From Solobacterium sp. (GTDB lineage: Bacteria; Bacillota_I; Bacilli_A; Erysipelotrichales; Erysipelotrichaceae), in NCBI GenBank assembly GCA_017404505.1, contig JAFRCE010000024.1:124001-188000 (forward strand): DNA of 64,000 bases, read 5' to 3'. Both the position numbers and the translations under genes were made by a program. This document shows, piece by piece, positions 33,324 through 42,922 of the stretch (its first letter is position 1; every line of letters begins with the position of its first letter). The notes under the pieces are model-generated. The model saw only the letters and a list, made by a program, of their open reading frames with translations, ran no database searches and was not told the origin of the DNA.

Positions 33324-33719
33324 ATGGAACAAGAATATGAAGAACTGCTGGCGGACTTCCTGTTAAACGGAGCGTCAGACACTGTCTTAACGGAAGTCAA
33401 TGGCATTCCTCTGCCAGAGGATTATCTTGCCTTCATGCACAGCTGTAATGGTGGGGAAGGAGACATGGGTAAAAACGCATACATTCAGATATTTACAATA
33501 GAAGAACTGGCAGAAGCCAATCAGGAATATGAAATACAGAAATACATGCCGGACTACTTTATCTGGGGAACGGATCTTGGCGGGATGCTGTTTGGTTACA
33601 GTCAGAAAACAGGCATGTATTCAGCTGTGGATTGTGTTTCACTCAGTGAAAATGATCTGATGTATGAAGAACCGACATTACTGGCATTTCTCAAACGGTG
33701 GGATGCGGAACTGGCGTAA
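33324..33719 (+). CDS. SMI1/KNR4 family protein
   Basis: 131 residues containing the family core: IPLPEDYLAFMHSCNGGEG, then IFTIEELAEANQEYEI and YFIWGTDLGGMLFGYS. SMI1/KNR4 (SUKH) proteins in bacteria often act as immunity proteins against polymorphic toxins or as partners in contact-dependent systems, yet no toxin gene is nearby. It begins 3 nt after the tubby-like gene and is probably co-translated with it. Confidence 0.82.
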   Translation: MEQEYEELLADFLLNGASDTVLTEVNGIPLPEDYLAFMHSCNGGEGDMGKNAYIQIFTIEELAEANQEYEIQKYMPDYFIWGTDLGGMLFGYSQKTGMYSAVDCVSLSENDLMYEEPTLLAFLKRWDAELA

Positions 33720-33789
33720 GAAAAGGATTTCCCAGGTAATATCATGACTGGGATTCAAAATTGAAAATAATGTGAATCATAAAGAAAAG

Positions 33790-33821
33790 ACTATTTCAGA
33801 ATGATCTGGAATAGTTTTTTT
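33790..33821 (+). terminator. Terminator after the SMI1/KNR4 gene
   Basis: An 11-bp stem (33790-33800 with 33805-33815, one G-U) with an ATGA loop is followed by seven T residues. Confidence 0.9.
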
Positions 33822-33860
33822 GAATGGATAAGCAAGAATATAGATGATTTATTAAACTAA

Positions 33861-33891
33861 TTGCCAAAAACACAACTTCTGATGGTAGAAT
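33861..33891 (+). promoter_or_regulatory. Promoter of the CAP surface protein gene
   Basis: TTGCCA (33861-33866) and an extended -10 TGgTAGAAT (33883-33891) are separated by 19 nt, in the AT-rich gap after the preceding terminator. Confidence 0.5.
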
Positions 33892-33929
33892 ATTCCTACT
33901 ACTACAACTAGAAGGATGGTAAAGAGTTC

Positions 33930-36900
33930 ATGAAAAAAATAGCCAAAGGAATCACTGTTCTGGCGGCTGCTTTCACAACTGCATCGGCAGTTACTCCTGT
34001 TCTGGCAACAGAAGAAGTACAGCCGACAACGGAAGAAACAGCAACAGAAACCCTGAAAAAAGCCTCCTCTAAACAAGAATCTGAAGAAAATCTGGAGCAG
34101 GCAACTGACAACTTAAATCAATCAGGTACAGCATTGGAAAACGCCCAGTCAGATGCGGCGTCAGCACAGGTAAATGAAACGGAAGCAGCTGAACAGCAAC
34201 AGCAGGCAGAAGAAGCATTTGACCAAAAGGACCAGGAAGCGGCAGAAGCATTTGAAAACGCGGTAACAAACACGCAAAAAGAAGTGGATGCTGCTGAGGA
34301 AGAAAAGAATGCGGCTGCGAAAGCTGCAGATGATGCGGACGGTGCTGTAACAGATGCACAGAGTGCAGATGATGCCGCCCGCAGTGCTGCAACTGAAGCG
34401 CAGAATAACTATGATACTGTAAAGCAGAACACTTCGGTTACAGAAGAAGACGCTGAAAAAGCAAAGCAGGCTGTAACCGATGCGGAAACAAACGTTTCAC
34501 AAAAGAGTGATGCTGCAGATAAAGCTGCCACTGCTGTTGAAGACGCCGTCGCGAATACAGAAAATGCATCTGCAGCAGTTACTGATGCGGAAGGACAGGC
34601 AGCCGACAAACAGGCGGCAGTTGATAATCAGCAGGATGTTGTCGATGATAAACAGGCTGCGCTTGATAAAGCAGAAGCGGATCTTGCTGAAGCAGAGGCA
34701 ATGACTGACACAGACAGTCCGGAATACAAAGCGGCTGTGGCTGCTCTTGATAAAGCAAATGCGGACAAGACTGCCGCCGAACAGAATAAGGCAAAAGCGG
34801 AAAGTGATCTGGTGGAAGCCCAGAGTAATCTTGAAGCAGCAGATCAGAATTGCGCAGATAAATCTGCTGAACAGGAAGCAGCTGCCAAGGCGATGAGTGA
34901 GGCAGCAGATGCGTTGAATGCGGCAGTAATCGCTAAGGACGAAGCGGATCGTAAATTGAATGAAGCACAGTCTGCAGCAGATTCTGCACAAACTGAATAT
35001 GATGAAGCGAAAGCGGCATATGATAACGCTGTTGCAACAGGCGGTGTTTCTGACGAAGTCCGACAGGCGTTGGAAGACGCAAAGCAGAATAAAGCTGCTG
35101 CGGATAAAGGACTGTCAGATGCCAATGATGCATATACGAAAGCGGTAAATGATGAAAGCAATGCAAAAGATGCTTATGAGCAAGCCGTTGCGAATACTGC
35201 GGATGCGAAAACAGCTTATGACAATGCGGTTGCCGCAAAAGAAACAGCCCAGGCTAATCTGACTGCGGCTGAAACAGCGTATAACGATGCAGTTGCAGCA
35301 CAGGCTGAAGCAGCAAATGCTGTCACAGATGCGCAGGAAGATCTGGCAAAAAAGCAGGCTGAACTGAAGGCAACGGAAGACAGCTTCAATGGAACAATTG
35401 ATGAAGAAGGTCTGCAGGCCGCGATCGATGCTGCTGCCGCAAAAGTTACGGATGCAACGACTGCTCTGAAAGACGCCAACGATAAGCTCACCACTCTGAA
35501 CCAGCAATTGAGCTATGGAACATATGGTCTGTTCTCCGCGCTGAACGACCAGCTTTCCATGCATATCCTGAATGTCGCTGCAAGTCACAGCGATGAGACA
35601 TACACGGTACTTGGTGCTGAAAATGATGCCACTTCTCTTGCTAACATGAGAAAGGCTCTCGAACAGATCATCAAGGGAAATGAACTCCGTAAGAACGATC
35701 CGTATAACACCGAAGCGGACAAGGCTGATCTCTACGTTCATACAGTCCTGATGGCGCTGGCGGAAGTCAATGCGAATATCTCTTCCCGCACGATGGACCA
35801 CAGTTCCTACATGACAGCCATCAATGATGGTAATGGTAATTATCTGAATGGCATGTACGAAAATCTGTCCATGGGTTACAAGAATGGCTATGACGGATGG
35901 TACACCAAAGAACGTAAAGCCTTTGAGGACATGATCGCTGAAATCGGTGAAAACCCGACAGAAGAACAGATCAACGCATGGGAGAGCAAGTATAACAGAC
36001 AGACAGGTCACTACAGAGTGCTCGTTAATCCGCTTGATTCCGACAGCATTCCGTATTCCAACAAGGTACACTTCAACATTACCGGTTACGGTGTCAATAC
36101 AGATCCTACGACACAGTACCGCAACACGCAGATCCAGAACTTCGACCAGTACGGAAGATGGTGGAGCAAGGACTACGGCAGAGTGATGACTGTCAGCCAG
36201 GCTCTTGAACTGCTCGACAACTATGAAAATGGCATTAACGATGCCATCAAAAAAGCCGAAGAAAACGTAGCACAGGCTGAGCAGTCTCTGGATAACGCGA
36301 ATGCCGAATTGGATGTAGCTAAAGCCGCTCTGGAAAAGGCGATTTCTGAAAAAGCAACAGAAGAGGATGTAGCTGCAGCTCGAAAGGCTGTCGAAGAGGC
36401 TCAGAAAGCAGTCGCTGATGCGGAACAGGAAAAATCCAATGCCGACGCGGCGCTGACAACTGCTGAAAGTAATAAGACAAATGCTGTAAATGCACTGACC
36501 GGTGCGGAAAACGGCGTCAGTTCCGCAAAGGATGAATACGATGCAAAGAAGGCACTTGAGGGTTCAGCGAAGGCCGCATATGACGAGGCTGCTGACAATA
36601 CTGTAGAAGCACAGAACGACGTAACAGCAGCTGAGACAAATGTTGAAGAAGCTGAGCGTGCTTTACAGGCTGCTGAGGAAGCGATGGCAGAAGGAAATGA
36701 AGTAATCGCAGAAGCTAAGAAGACTCTGGATGAAAAGACAGCAGCCAATACAGCTGCGCAGGCAGCACTGACAGATGCCAAGGCTGTTGCGGATACAGCA
36801 AAAACTGCGTATGAAAAGGCAAATGCTGATGCTGCAGCAGCAAAGAAGAATTTGCAGAATGCCACAGACACATGTAATGGTGCCTGTGAGGCTTTTGCCA

Positions 36901-38117
36901 ATGCGAAGACCGCAGTTGAAGATGCTGAAAAGGCAGTTACAGATGCTGAACAGGCGCTTGCTGATGCCGAAGAAGCAGTTAAAACTGCTTCTGACAAGCT
37001 GGCAGATCTCAATGCGAATGTTGCCAAAGCAAAAGCAGCTGTAGAGGAAAAGAAAGCTGAACTGGCAAAAGCCAAAGAAGATCTGCAGAAAGCGGAAGAT
37101 GAGTTAAGTGCCGCGGAAACAGCAGTGGATAATGCTAAGACAGCTCTTGATACAGCGAAGAATGCAGAAGAAACTGCTAAGGCAGATAAAGCAAAAGCCG
37201 ATCAGGCACTTGCGGATGCAAAGAGTGCTCTTGATCAGGCGAAGGCAGATGAGAAGTCTGTTCAGGACGTATTGGATAAACTGAAGGACGCAGAAAACAC
37301 CTTGAGTGAAGCGAATGCCAAAGCTGAGGAAGCAGGACGGAATCTTGAAAAAGCCAATCAGAAGGCAGCTGAAGCACAAACAGCTTTGCGAAAAGCTGAA
37401 GAGAAGCTGAATGATGCGAAAGACAAGCTGGAAAGAGCTAAGAAACTCAAGTATGAAGGAGTTGACACACCGGAAATCACAGACGATGACTTCAAATATC
37501 TAAATGATTATATTGCTGAACTGAACAAGGCATATGATCAGGAGGAAGAAGCTGAGAAGGAATGCCAGGAAGCCAAGCAGGCCCTAGATGACGCAAATGC
37601 TGCAGTTGAGAAAGCCAAAGCCAATCATGAAGCTTCCAGGAAAGCATGGGATTTCGCATATGAGGATTATAAGGACTGGCACCGGCTCTACAGTATTCTT
37701 GAGGGCAGTGAAGCAACCTATATCCTTCGCAGCGGAAAAACAGTGGCGATCCGTGTCAACGCGGAAATCGGTGACTATATGTATCTGACCATTGATGGTC
37801 TGAGAATTGCTCCGGACAATGTCGAAATTACGGAAGGCAGTACAATTGCCACATTCCCGGCGAAATATCTGGATACATTGGTATTAGGACGGCACAGTGT
37901 CTACTTCGAATATACGAACGGTTCTGCGACCGCCGCAATCAATGTCATTGAACAGAAAGCGGCAGATAATACAGATAGCGGAAACGCTGCTGCGGTAAGC
38001 AGAATTCCTAATACTGCCGACGTAGACAGAAGAGCTCCGTGGTTTGCTCTGACAAGTTCCTTTATCGGTCTCAGTTATTGTGTTTACAGACTGCGCAAAA
38101 AGGAAGAAGAAGAGTAA
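33930..38117 (+). CDS. Large Ala-rich coiled-coil surface protein with CAP domain and sortase signal
   Basis: 1395 residues. Signal peptide (~1-27, cleavage after VLA); first Ala/Glu/Asp/Lys coiled coil (~30-525) of imperfect heptad repeats; a globular insert (~527-767) with CAP-domain features (TMDHSSYM, GMYENLSMGY, GWYTKERKAFEDM, TGHYRVLVNP); second coiled coil (~770-1265); a short beta-rich domain (~1270-1340); and a C-terminal sorting signal: IPNTA (~1358), a hydrophobic span and RLRKKEEEE. The IPNTA motif is a variant of LPxTG, so a sortase should link it to peptidoglycan. The long stalk would project the CAP domain from the wall. Similar layouts occur in surface-exclusion and adhesin proteins. 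No sortase gene is in the window. Single gene with its own promoter and terminator. Confidence 0.87.
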   Translation: MKKIAKGITVLAAAFTTASAVTPVLATEEVQPTTEETATETLKKASSKQESEENLEQATDNLNQSGTALENAQSDAASAQVNETEAAEQQQQAEEAFDQKDQEAAEAFENAVTNTQKEVDAAEEEKNAAAKAADDADGAVTDAQSADDAARSAATEAQNNYDTVKQNTSVTEEDAEKAKQAVTDAETNVSQKSDAADKAATAVEDAVANTENASAAVTDAEGQAADKQAAVDNQQDVVDDKQAALDKAEADLAEAEAMTDTDSPEYKAAVAALDKANADKTAAEQNKAKAESDLVEAQSNLEAADQNCADKSAEQEAAAKAMSEAADALNAAVIAKDEADRKLNEAQSAADSAQTEYDEAKAAYDNAVATGGVSDEVRQALEDAKQNKAAADKGLSDANDAYTKAVNDESNAKDAYEQAVANTADAKTAYDNAVAAKETAQANLTAAETAYNDAVAAQAEAANAVTDAQEDLAKKQAELKATEDSFNGTIDEEGLQAAIDAAAAKVTDATTALKDANDKLTTLNQQLSYGTYGLFSALNDQLSMHILNVAASHSDETYTVLGAENDATSLANMRKALEQIIKGNELRKNDPYNTEADKADLYVHTVLMALAEVNANISSRTMDHSSYMTAINDGNGNYLNGMYENLSMGYKNGYDGWYTKERKAFEDMIAEIGENPTEEQINAWESKYNRQTGHYRVLVNPLDSDSIPYSNKVHFNITGYGVNTDPTTQYRNTQIQNFDQYGRWWSKDYGRVMTVSQALELLDNYENGINDAIKKAEENVAQAEQSLDNANAELDVAKAALEKAISEKATEEDVAAARKAVEEAQKAVADAEQEKSNADAALTTAESNKTNAVNALTGAENGVSSAKDEYDAKKALEGSAKAAYDEAADNTVEAQNDVTAAETNVEEAERALQAAEEAMAEGNEVIAEAKKTLDEKTAANTAAQAALTDAKAVADTAKTAYEKANADAAAAKKNLQNATDTCNGACEAFANAKTAVEDAEKAVTDAEQALADAEEAVKTASDKLADLNANVAKAKAAVEEKKAELAKAKEDLQKAEDELSAAETAVDNAKTALDTAKNAEETAKADKAKADQALADAKSALDQAKADEKSVQDVLDKLKDAENTLSEANAKAEEAGRNLEKANQKAAEAQTALRKAEEKLNDAKDKLERAKKLKYEGVDTPEITDDDFKYLNDYIAELNKAYDQEEEAEKECQEAKQALDDANAAVEKAKANHEASRKAWDFAYEDYKDWHRLYSILEGSEATYILRSGKTVAIRVNAEIGDYMYLTIDGLRIAPDNVEITEGSTIATFPAKYLDTLVLGRHSVYFEYTNGSATAAINVIEQKAADNTDSGNAAAVSRIPNTADVDRRAPWFALTSSFIGLSYCVYRLRKKEEEE

Positions 38118-38135
38118 TCGATCGTAAACAAAATA

Positions 38136-38173
38136 GGGTAAATCTCGTGATAAAACACAAGGTTTACCCTTTT
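38136..38173 (+). terminator. Terminator of the surface protein gene
   Basis: A 9-bp stem GGGTAAATC (38136-38144) / GGTTTACCC (38161-38169, one U-G pair) with flanking A and T runs that can extend it. Between here and 38362 I see only AT-rich sequence without a gene. Confidence 0.8.
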
Positions 38174-38362
38174 GTTATGTGTCTGAGGAAACATATTATT
38201 TCAGGTTATCGGAATGCCGGGCTGTTTCAAACTTTATAGGTATGTCAATATAAGATGCCCTGTTTAGGAAACTATTGATTATTGCGATTATAGAAATAAC
38301 AAAAAGTGAGTCTATAAAACAGTGGTGAATTCCAGTAAAATGAAATTTGATTTGGAGAAAAG

Positions 38363-38764
38363 ATGAAACAGACAGTAAAGAAAGTTATGATATGCCTTTT
38401 TACAGGATTCTTCTGCGCTTGCAGTTCGTCTTCCGAGAAAATAGACAGTAATCTGGTAGGTGTTTATGAACTGCAGAAAATTGAAGGAGGCTCCGTGGAT
38501 AATGGCATCTCGGAAGAAGAAGTCAAGGAACTGAAAGAATTTAAACTGGCGTGTTATCTGTATATGAACGAAGACGGAACAGCCGTGCTGGATAACTATG
38601 GTACAGAAGAACGTTTTACCTGGGATAATAAAGGTTTCCATTATGTTGATTCTGATGAAGTTGTAACGTATGAAGCCGATGAGAACAAAATCATTATTAA
38701 AGATGAAGAAACATCACAGGCAATGGTTTTTATACGAAGTCAGGAAGACAAGGAAAAGGAATAA
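38363..38764 (+). CDS. Small lipoprotein
   Basis: 133 residues. The signal sequence ends in the lipobox FFCAC (Cys at about residue 20 after lipid modification), followed by a Ser-rich linker. The mature part is small and beta-rich (GVYELQKIEGGSV, ACYLYMNEDGTAVLDNYG, FTWDNKGFHYVD), like lipocalin-type or DUF5640-like extracytoplasmic domains. Function unknown. TGGAG precedes ATG 38363. It lies 12 nt before the MBOAT gene and is probably part of the O-acetylation operon. Confidence 0.78.
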   Translation: MKQTVKKVMICLFTGFFCACSSSSEKIDSNLVGVYELQKIEGGSVDNGISEEEVKELKEFKLACYLYMNEDGTAVLDNYGTEERFTWDNKGFHYVDSDEVVTYEADENKIIIKDEETSQAMVFIRSQEDKEKE

Positions 38765-38776
38765 GTAGGTGAGTAT

Positions 38777-40246
38777 ATGTTATTCAGTTCAATGATATTC
38801 CTATGGGTTTTTCTGCCATGTGTTCTGATTGGTGATGCCATCATCAATATGATTCCTTTTGAGAACAGGGTAATTCGCACGAAAGTGAAAAATACATTTT
38901 TGCTGGTTGCCAGCCTGATCTTTTATGCATGGGGTGGAATCTATTATCTGCTGATCATGCTTACAAGTATTGGAATCAATTATGTTGGCGGACAGCTGCT
39001 TGCCCATCGTTATACAGAAGAAGCAGACAGAAAGAAATGTCTGACGATTGTCGTATGTCTGAACCTGTTCATTCTGTTTGTGTTCAAGTATTTCAACATG
39101 GTTGGAATCGTAATAGAGAATCTGATTTCAGACGGCGGATCGATCTTGGGCATGCAGGGAACCGGCGTATTGAATCTTCCGTATATTGTTCTGCCAATTG
39201 GTATTTCCTTCTTTACCTTTCAGGCGATGTCCTATGTGATTGATGTATACCGCGGAGACGCTCCGGTACAGGATGATCTGTTTTCGTTCGCTTTATATGT
39301 ATCATTCTTTCCACAGCTGATTGCCGGTCCGATCGTACGATATCTGGATGTCGCAAAGGAAATCAATGAAAGAAAAGAGACAAGCTATTTAAGAGTCAGC
39401 GGAATAAAAAGATTCTGCTATGGATTAGGTAAAAAAGTTCTTCTGGCAAACGTTTTCGCGGAAACAGCAGATAAGATATTTGCCCTGGAACCATCTTTGC
39501 AGACAGGTCTGGTCGCATGGCTTGGTATTATCTGCTATACCTTACAGATCTATTATGATTTCTCAGGATATTCAGATATGGCTATTGGTCTGGGCAGAAT
39601 GTTTGGCTTCCACTTCAAAGAGAATTTCAATTACCCGTATATTTCAATGTCGCTCCGTGAGTTCTGGCGCAGATGGCATATATCTCTTTCAACATGGTTC
39701 AGAGAATATGTATATATCCCTTTGGGTGGCAACCGCAAAGGGCAACTGCGTACGTATATCAACCTGTTTACTGTGTTCCTTCTGACAGGCATCTGGCATG
39801 GAGCCAACTTCACCTTCATTATCTGGGGTCTATATTATGGAATCATTCTGGTCATTGAAAGGGTGTTTCTTGGAAAACTTCTGGATCAGAATCCCATTAA
39901 AGCCATCAACCATGTGTATGTTCTAATCATTGTGGTCATAGGATGGGTATTCTTCCGGGCGGATAACATTTATCTGGCAATTTCCTATCTGAAAGGCTTG
40001 TTTGATTTCTCAGGCAATGGCTGGATGATTATGTCCTATTTATCAATGAAACTGATTCTGTTCCTGATAGCTGGTGTCATGCTGTGCGGACCTTTGCAGC
40101 ACAAGTGGCAGCACTGGTATGAGGTAAAACGTAAAAACCAGACCGTACAGAGAATTGATTTCGTTTTCCAGATTACACTGCTTGTACTTTCTGTCTTAAG
40201 TCTGATTGGCGGAACTTATAATCCGTTTATCTATTTCCAGTTCTGA
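38777..40246 (+). CDS. MBOAT family O-acyltransferase
   Basis: 489 residues with about ten transmembrane helices. The start MLFSSMIFLWVFLP and FYAWGGIYYLLIMLTSI, the central YDFSGYSDMAIGLGRMFGF and LREFWRRWHISLSTWFR, and the active His in TGIWHGANFTFIIWGLYYG are all AlgI/DltB/PatA family features. The enzyme moves an acyl (usually acetyl) group across the membrane to a secreted polymer. The DHHW-type protein 10 nt downstream is the usual extracytoplasmic partner that finishes the transfer. Confidence 0.94.
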   Translation: MLFSSMIFLWVFLPCVLIGDAIINMIPFENRVIRTKVKNTFLLVASLIFYAWGGIYYLLIMLTSIGINYVGGQLLAHRYTEEADRKKCLTIVVCLNLFILFVFKYFNMVGIVIENLISDGGSILGMQGTGVLNLPYIVLPIGISFFTFQAMSYVIDVYRGDAPVQDDLFSFALYVSFFPQLIAGPIVRYLDVAKEINERKETSYLRVSGIKRFCYGLGKKVLLANVFAETADKIFALEPSLQTGLVAWLGIICYTLQIYYDFSGYSDMAIGLGRMFGFHFKENFNYPYISMSLREFWRRWHISLSTWFREYVYIPLGGNRKGQLRTYINLFTVFLLTGIWHGANFTFIIWGLYYGIILVIERVFLGKLLDQNPIKAINHVYVLIIVVIGWVFFRADNIYLAISYLKGLFDFSGNGWMIMSYLSMKLILFLIAGVMLCGPLQHKWQHWYEVKRKNQTVQRIDFVFQITLLVLSVLSLIGGTYNPFIYFQF

Positions 40247-40256
40247 GGAGAATATT

Positions 40257-41747
40257 ATGACGAATGTGAAGAAAACAACGGATCCGTCAGTTGTCCGCAG
40301 AAAAAAGAGACGGGATCCGAAATATGATGATCTGCCGATGAAGCAGTCAAAACTGATCAAAAGAATACTGATTTTTGTGCTGGTGCTGATTATGCCAACC
40401 ATTTTATGGGGTATTACCGGGCTGATCGGGCTGAATGACAATCTGGATTTTGACACGTATGAAAACCGTAACAAACATGAGTTTGCGGAAGATACAACGC
40501 TTGGGAATCTGACAGCGGAAGCGGAAGCGTATTACAACGACAGAGTGCCTTTCAGAGCAGTGTTATTGTCCGTTGACAGAACTTTGAATGACATTTTGGA
40601 ATTCCCGTATAAAAAAGGTATTGAACCGATTCTGCTCTGGATAGCAAACAGGAATACGCAGACAGCCGATACTGCTTCTTCCGCAAACAAGAATCTGATT
40701 CTGAAAGTTCAGAACAAGATTCTGTCACTGACAGGAGAAGCCGGCAGCAATGCTTTAGCAGGAATTGAACATGACCATATCTTCCATCTGACTGAGCATA
40801 AAGATCCGGACTATGAAAATTACGGCTATGATAAGTATCGCTGTCTCTGCGGCGAAGAAAAGATAGAGTATCTTGAAAAACCAATCGATGACAGTTACTT
40901 CCCGTATGTGGATTCTGAAGTGATTGAAGGAAGGTATGACTGGCTGTTCTTCTATGAAGAAATAGGCGATTATACAGGCAGTGGTATGCCGGATGGTTCT
41001 GAATTGGAGCAGACGGCTACATTGCTGCAGAATCTCCAGTCCAGTGCGGAAGGAAGAGGTGCACAGTTCTTCTGTCTGTCCTTCCCGAATAAGAGCAGAG
41101 TGTACTCTGAGTATATGCCGACACTTGATAAGGGCGATCCATGGCGTTTGAAGATGTTCTCAGATTATCTGACAAACGAAAATCCCTCTCCATTCTCTTA
41201 TCTGTATGAAGAAATGATGGCGGAAAAGCCGGCGCACAGTCCGTATTACAAGCATGATACGCATTGGAATTACTATGGGGCAATTGTGGCACTGAATGCG
41301 ATTCATTCTTATACCGGTATGGACAGTATTGATATCAATAAGCTTCCGAACGAGGAGTATCTGTACGCCGGAGACTTATCGATCATGCAGGGAAATCCCC
41401 GCAATGAAACCTGCTACAAACCTGTATATAAACCGGAGGTCGAAGTTACATCTGAATATGATGACAGTGATGGCGGTCATGGCTTCTTTGAAATGGGAAT
41501 GGCTGAATTCTATTCGAACGCAGATAACAACAAGACAGTAGTCATGGTTGGCGACTCATATCAGGTTGCACTGATGGAGTATCTGCCCAAAGATTATGCA
41601 CATGTGGTTTTTATTAACCGAGGTTATCTGGAAAGCATCGGTCCTTCCGTGATTCCGACTGCAGATATTGTGATTTATGAATTTGTTGAAAGAAAATCCG
41701 GATATATGATGGGTGATCTGAGTCTGCTAACAAGTATGATGGGATAA
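40257..41747 (+). CDS. DHHW/AlgX-like SGNH acetyltransferase partner
   Basis: 496 residues: a basic cytoplasmic N-terminus, one membrane helix (~38-60), and an extracytoplasmic domain with KHDTHWNYYGA (~340) and MVGDSYQVALMEYLP (~430), the catalytic Asp-His and Ser motifs of DHHW/AlgJ/AlgX proteins. The middle contains a Cys-rich stretch (YRCLCGEEK). It should accept acetyl from the MBOAT partner and place it on a wall or exopolysaccharide. GAGGAG precedes ATG 40257; an upstream in-frame codon at 40206 lies inside the MBOAT gene and is not needed. Confidence 0.88.
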   Translation: MTNVKKTTDPSVVRRKKRRDPKYDDLPMKQSKLIKRILIFVLVLIMPTILWGITGLIGLNDNLDFDTYENRNKHEFAEDTTLGNLTAEAEAYYNDRVPFRAVLLSVDRTLNDILEFPYKKGIEPILLWIANRNTQTADTASSANKNLILKVQNKILSLTGEAGSNALAGIEHDHIFHLTEHKDPDYENYGYDKYRCLCGEEKIEYLEKPIDDSYFPYVDSEVIEGRYDWLFFYEEIGDYTGSGMPDGSELEQTATLLQNLQSSAEGRGAQFFCLSFPNKSRVYSEYMPTLDKGDPWRLKMFSDYLTNENPSPFSYLYEEMMAEKPAHSPYYKHDTHWNYYGAIVALNAIHSYTGMDSIDINKLPNEEYLYAGDLSIMQGNPRNETCYKPVYKPEVEVTSEYDDSDGGHGFFEMGMAEFYSNADNNKTVVMVGDSYQVALMEYLPKDYAHVVFINRGYLESIGPSVIPTADIVIYEFVERKSGYMMGDLSLLTSMMG

Positions 41748-41757
41748 AATGAAAATT

Positions 41758-41801
41758 GGATACCTTCAGACGATATAAATCGACGGAAGGTATCCTTTTT
41801 T
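41758..41801. terminator. Terminator between convergent genes
   Basis: A perfect 10-bp stem GGATACCTTC (41758-41767) / GAAGGTATCC (41786-41795) followed by TTTTTT terminates the acetyltransferase operon; it may also act weakly on the convergent glycosyltransferase gene. Confidence 0.85.
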
Positions 41802-41809
41802 AACTCTTG

Positions 41810-42922
41810 TTATTTATTAAAAACCGGCAAAGACAAGACATTCTCCTTGAAGACTTCGTATGTGAATGTCTTCATGTAGAAGTCGGCGGTATTTTCTCGC
41901 ATGGACATGTCATAGCTGACGATCTGTTCGTAATCTGTTTCAGGCTGTATGTTGTATCCCAGTTTTTCTTCTTCCGTGAACTTCCAGGTGTCTGCCTTGA
42001 TGGTATTCAGAATCGGCAGGCCGCAGGCGAAGTAATCCAGTGACTTCATGGTCAGACCGACAACGACAGTATCTTTCATGATATTCAGGCCGTAGTGACA
42101 CTGATCGAGGATCTGTTTCTTTTCAGCCTGGTCATAAACAAGGCCGTGGTACAGTACGGCAGCACCGCCGGCTTTGGCAGCATCCACCAGTTGGTCCAGG
42201 TTTTCCCCGTTACCGATAATGTGCAGTGTGACAGGTTTGTATTTTGCAATATTGGCAATGACTTCCTTGATTCTGGGAATGTCAATGATACTGTTGATGG
42301 CTCCTAGATAGCAGAGGGTAATTCTGTCATCCGGCAGCTGCTCCGGAAGGACAGGCCGTTCAATGTCTCTGGCCAGATAGATGGTCTTAGAGGGGGTATT
42401 GTTCAGCAGCGGTTTTAAGTTGTCTTCAAACAGCTGGCATTCCGTGACAACCTGATCAGCTGCGTTGATGTGGTTGTTTCTGAGATCACGCCAGATCGTC
42501 AAAGGCCAGAGATTCTTGGTCTTTTCGACCGGCATGGTTTCCGGCCAATAGTCGTTGGCATCAAGAACCAGTTTGATTTCCGGATATTTCTCCTTAATCT
42601 TAGCTGCGTCTTTGACAAATGTGTTGGGCGGGAAGATGACCCACAGCAGATCAATTTCTTTATGGTGTTTGTCAACATAGGCAAAGATCTTTTTGGACAG
42701 ATTGATATGCGACAGGATTCTGTCGATGGAGAGATTCTTATAATACGGCAGCGCATGGAAAAGGCGGAAGCCTTCTCTGGCTTCTACTCTTTTTACTTTT
42801 TCAATATGTTTCCAGTCAGATACCAGGGCGATGACAGAATGTCCGGCTTCCAGGAAAGCCCGCTGCAGGAATTCCACTCTCGGCTCGTTGGTATCAAATG
42901 CTGTAATGATACAGATATTCAT
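41810..42922 (-). CDS. Glycosyltransferase, GT4-like (GT-B fold)
   Basis: 370 residues. The N-terminal Rossmann domain starts MNICIITAFDTNEPRVEFLQRA, and the C-terminal domain has LCYLGAINSIIDIPRIKEVI, LHIIGNGENL and the sugar-nucleotide motif GLTMKSLDYFACGLPIL (the E-x7-E region is reduced to Lys-Ser-x-Asp). Probably adds a sugar to a lipid-linked intermediate in the cytoplasm. Its ATG overlaps the stop of the upstream sugar transferase gene by 4 nt, so the two work in one pathway. Confidence 0.85.
   Translation of the reverse strand: MNICIITAFDTNEPRVEFLQRAFLEAGHSVIALVSDWKHIEKVKRVEAREGFRLFHALPYYKNLSIDRILSHINLSKKIFAYVDKHHKEIDLLWVIFPPNTFVKDAAKIKEKYPEIKLVLDANDYWPETMPVEKTKNLWPLTIWRDLRNNHINAADQVVTECQLFEDNLKPLLNNTPSKTIYLARDIERPVLPEQLPDDRITLCYLGAINSIIDIPRIKEVIANIAKYKPVTLHIIGNGENLDQLVDAAKAGGAAVLYHGLVYDQAEKKQILDQCHYGLNIMKDTVVVGLTMKSLDYFACGLPILNTIKADTWKFTEEEKLGYNIQPETDYEQIVSYDMSMRENTADFYMKTFTYEVFKENVLSLPVFNK

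Noticed and set aside
34050..37500. Repetitive DNA that could be mistaken for a tandem-repeat or CRISPR-like array.
   Set aside because: The repetition is at the protein level (Ala/Glu/Asp/Lys heptads) in one open frame; units are imperfect and there are no conserved repeats with unique spacers.
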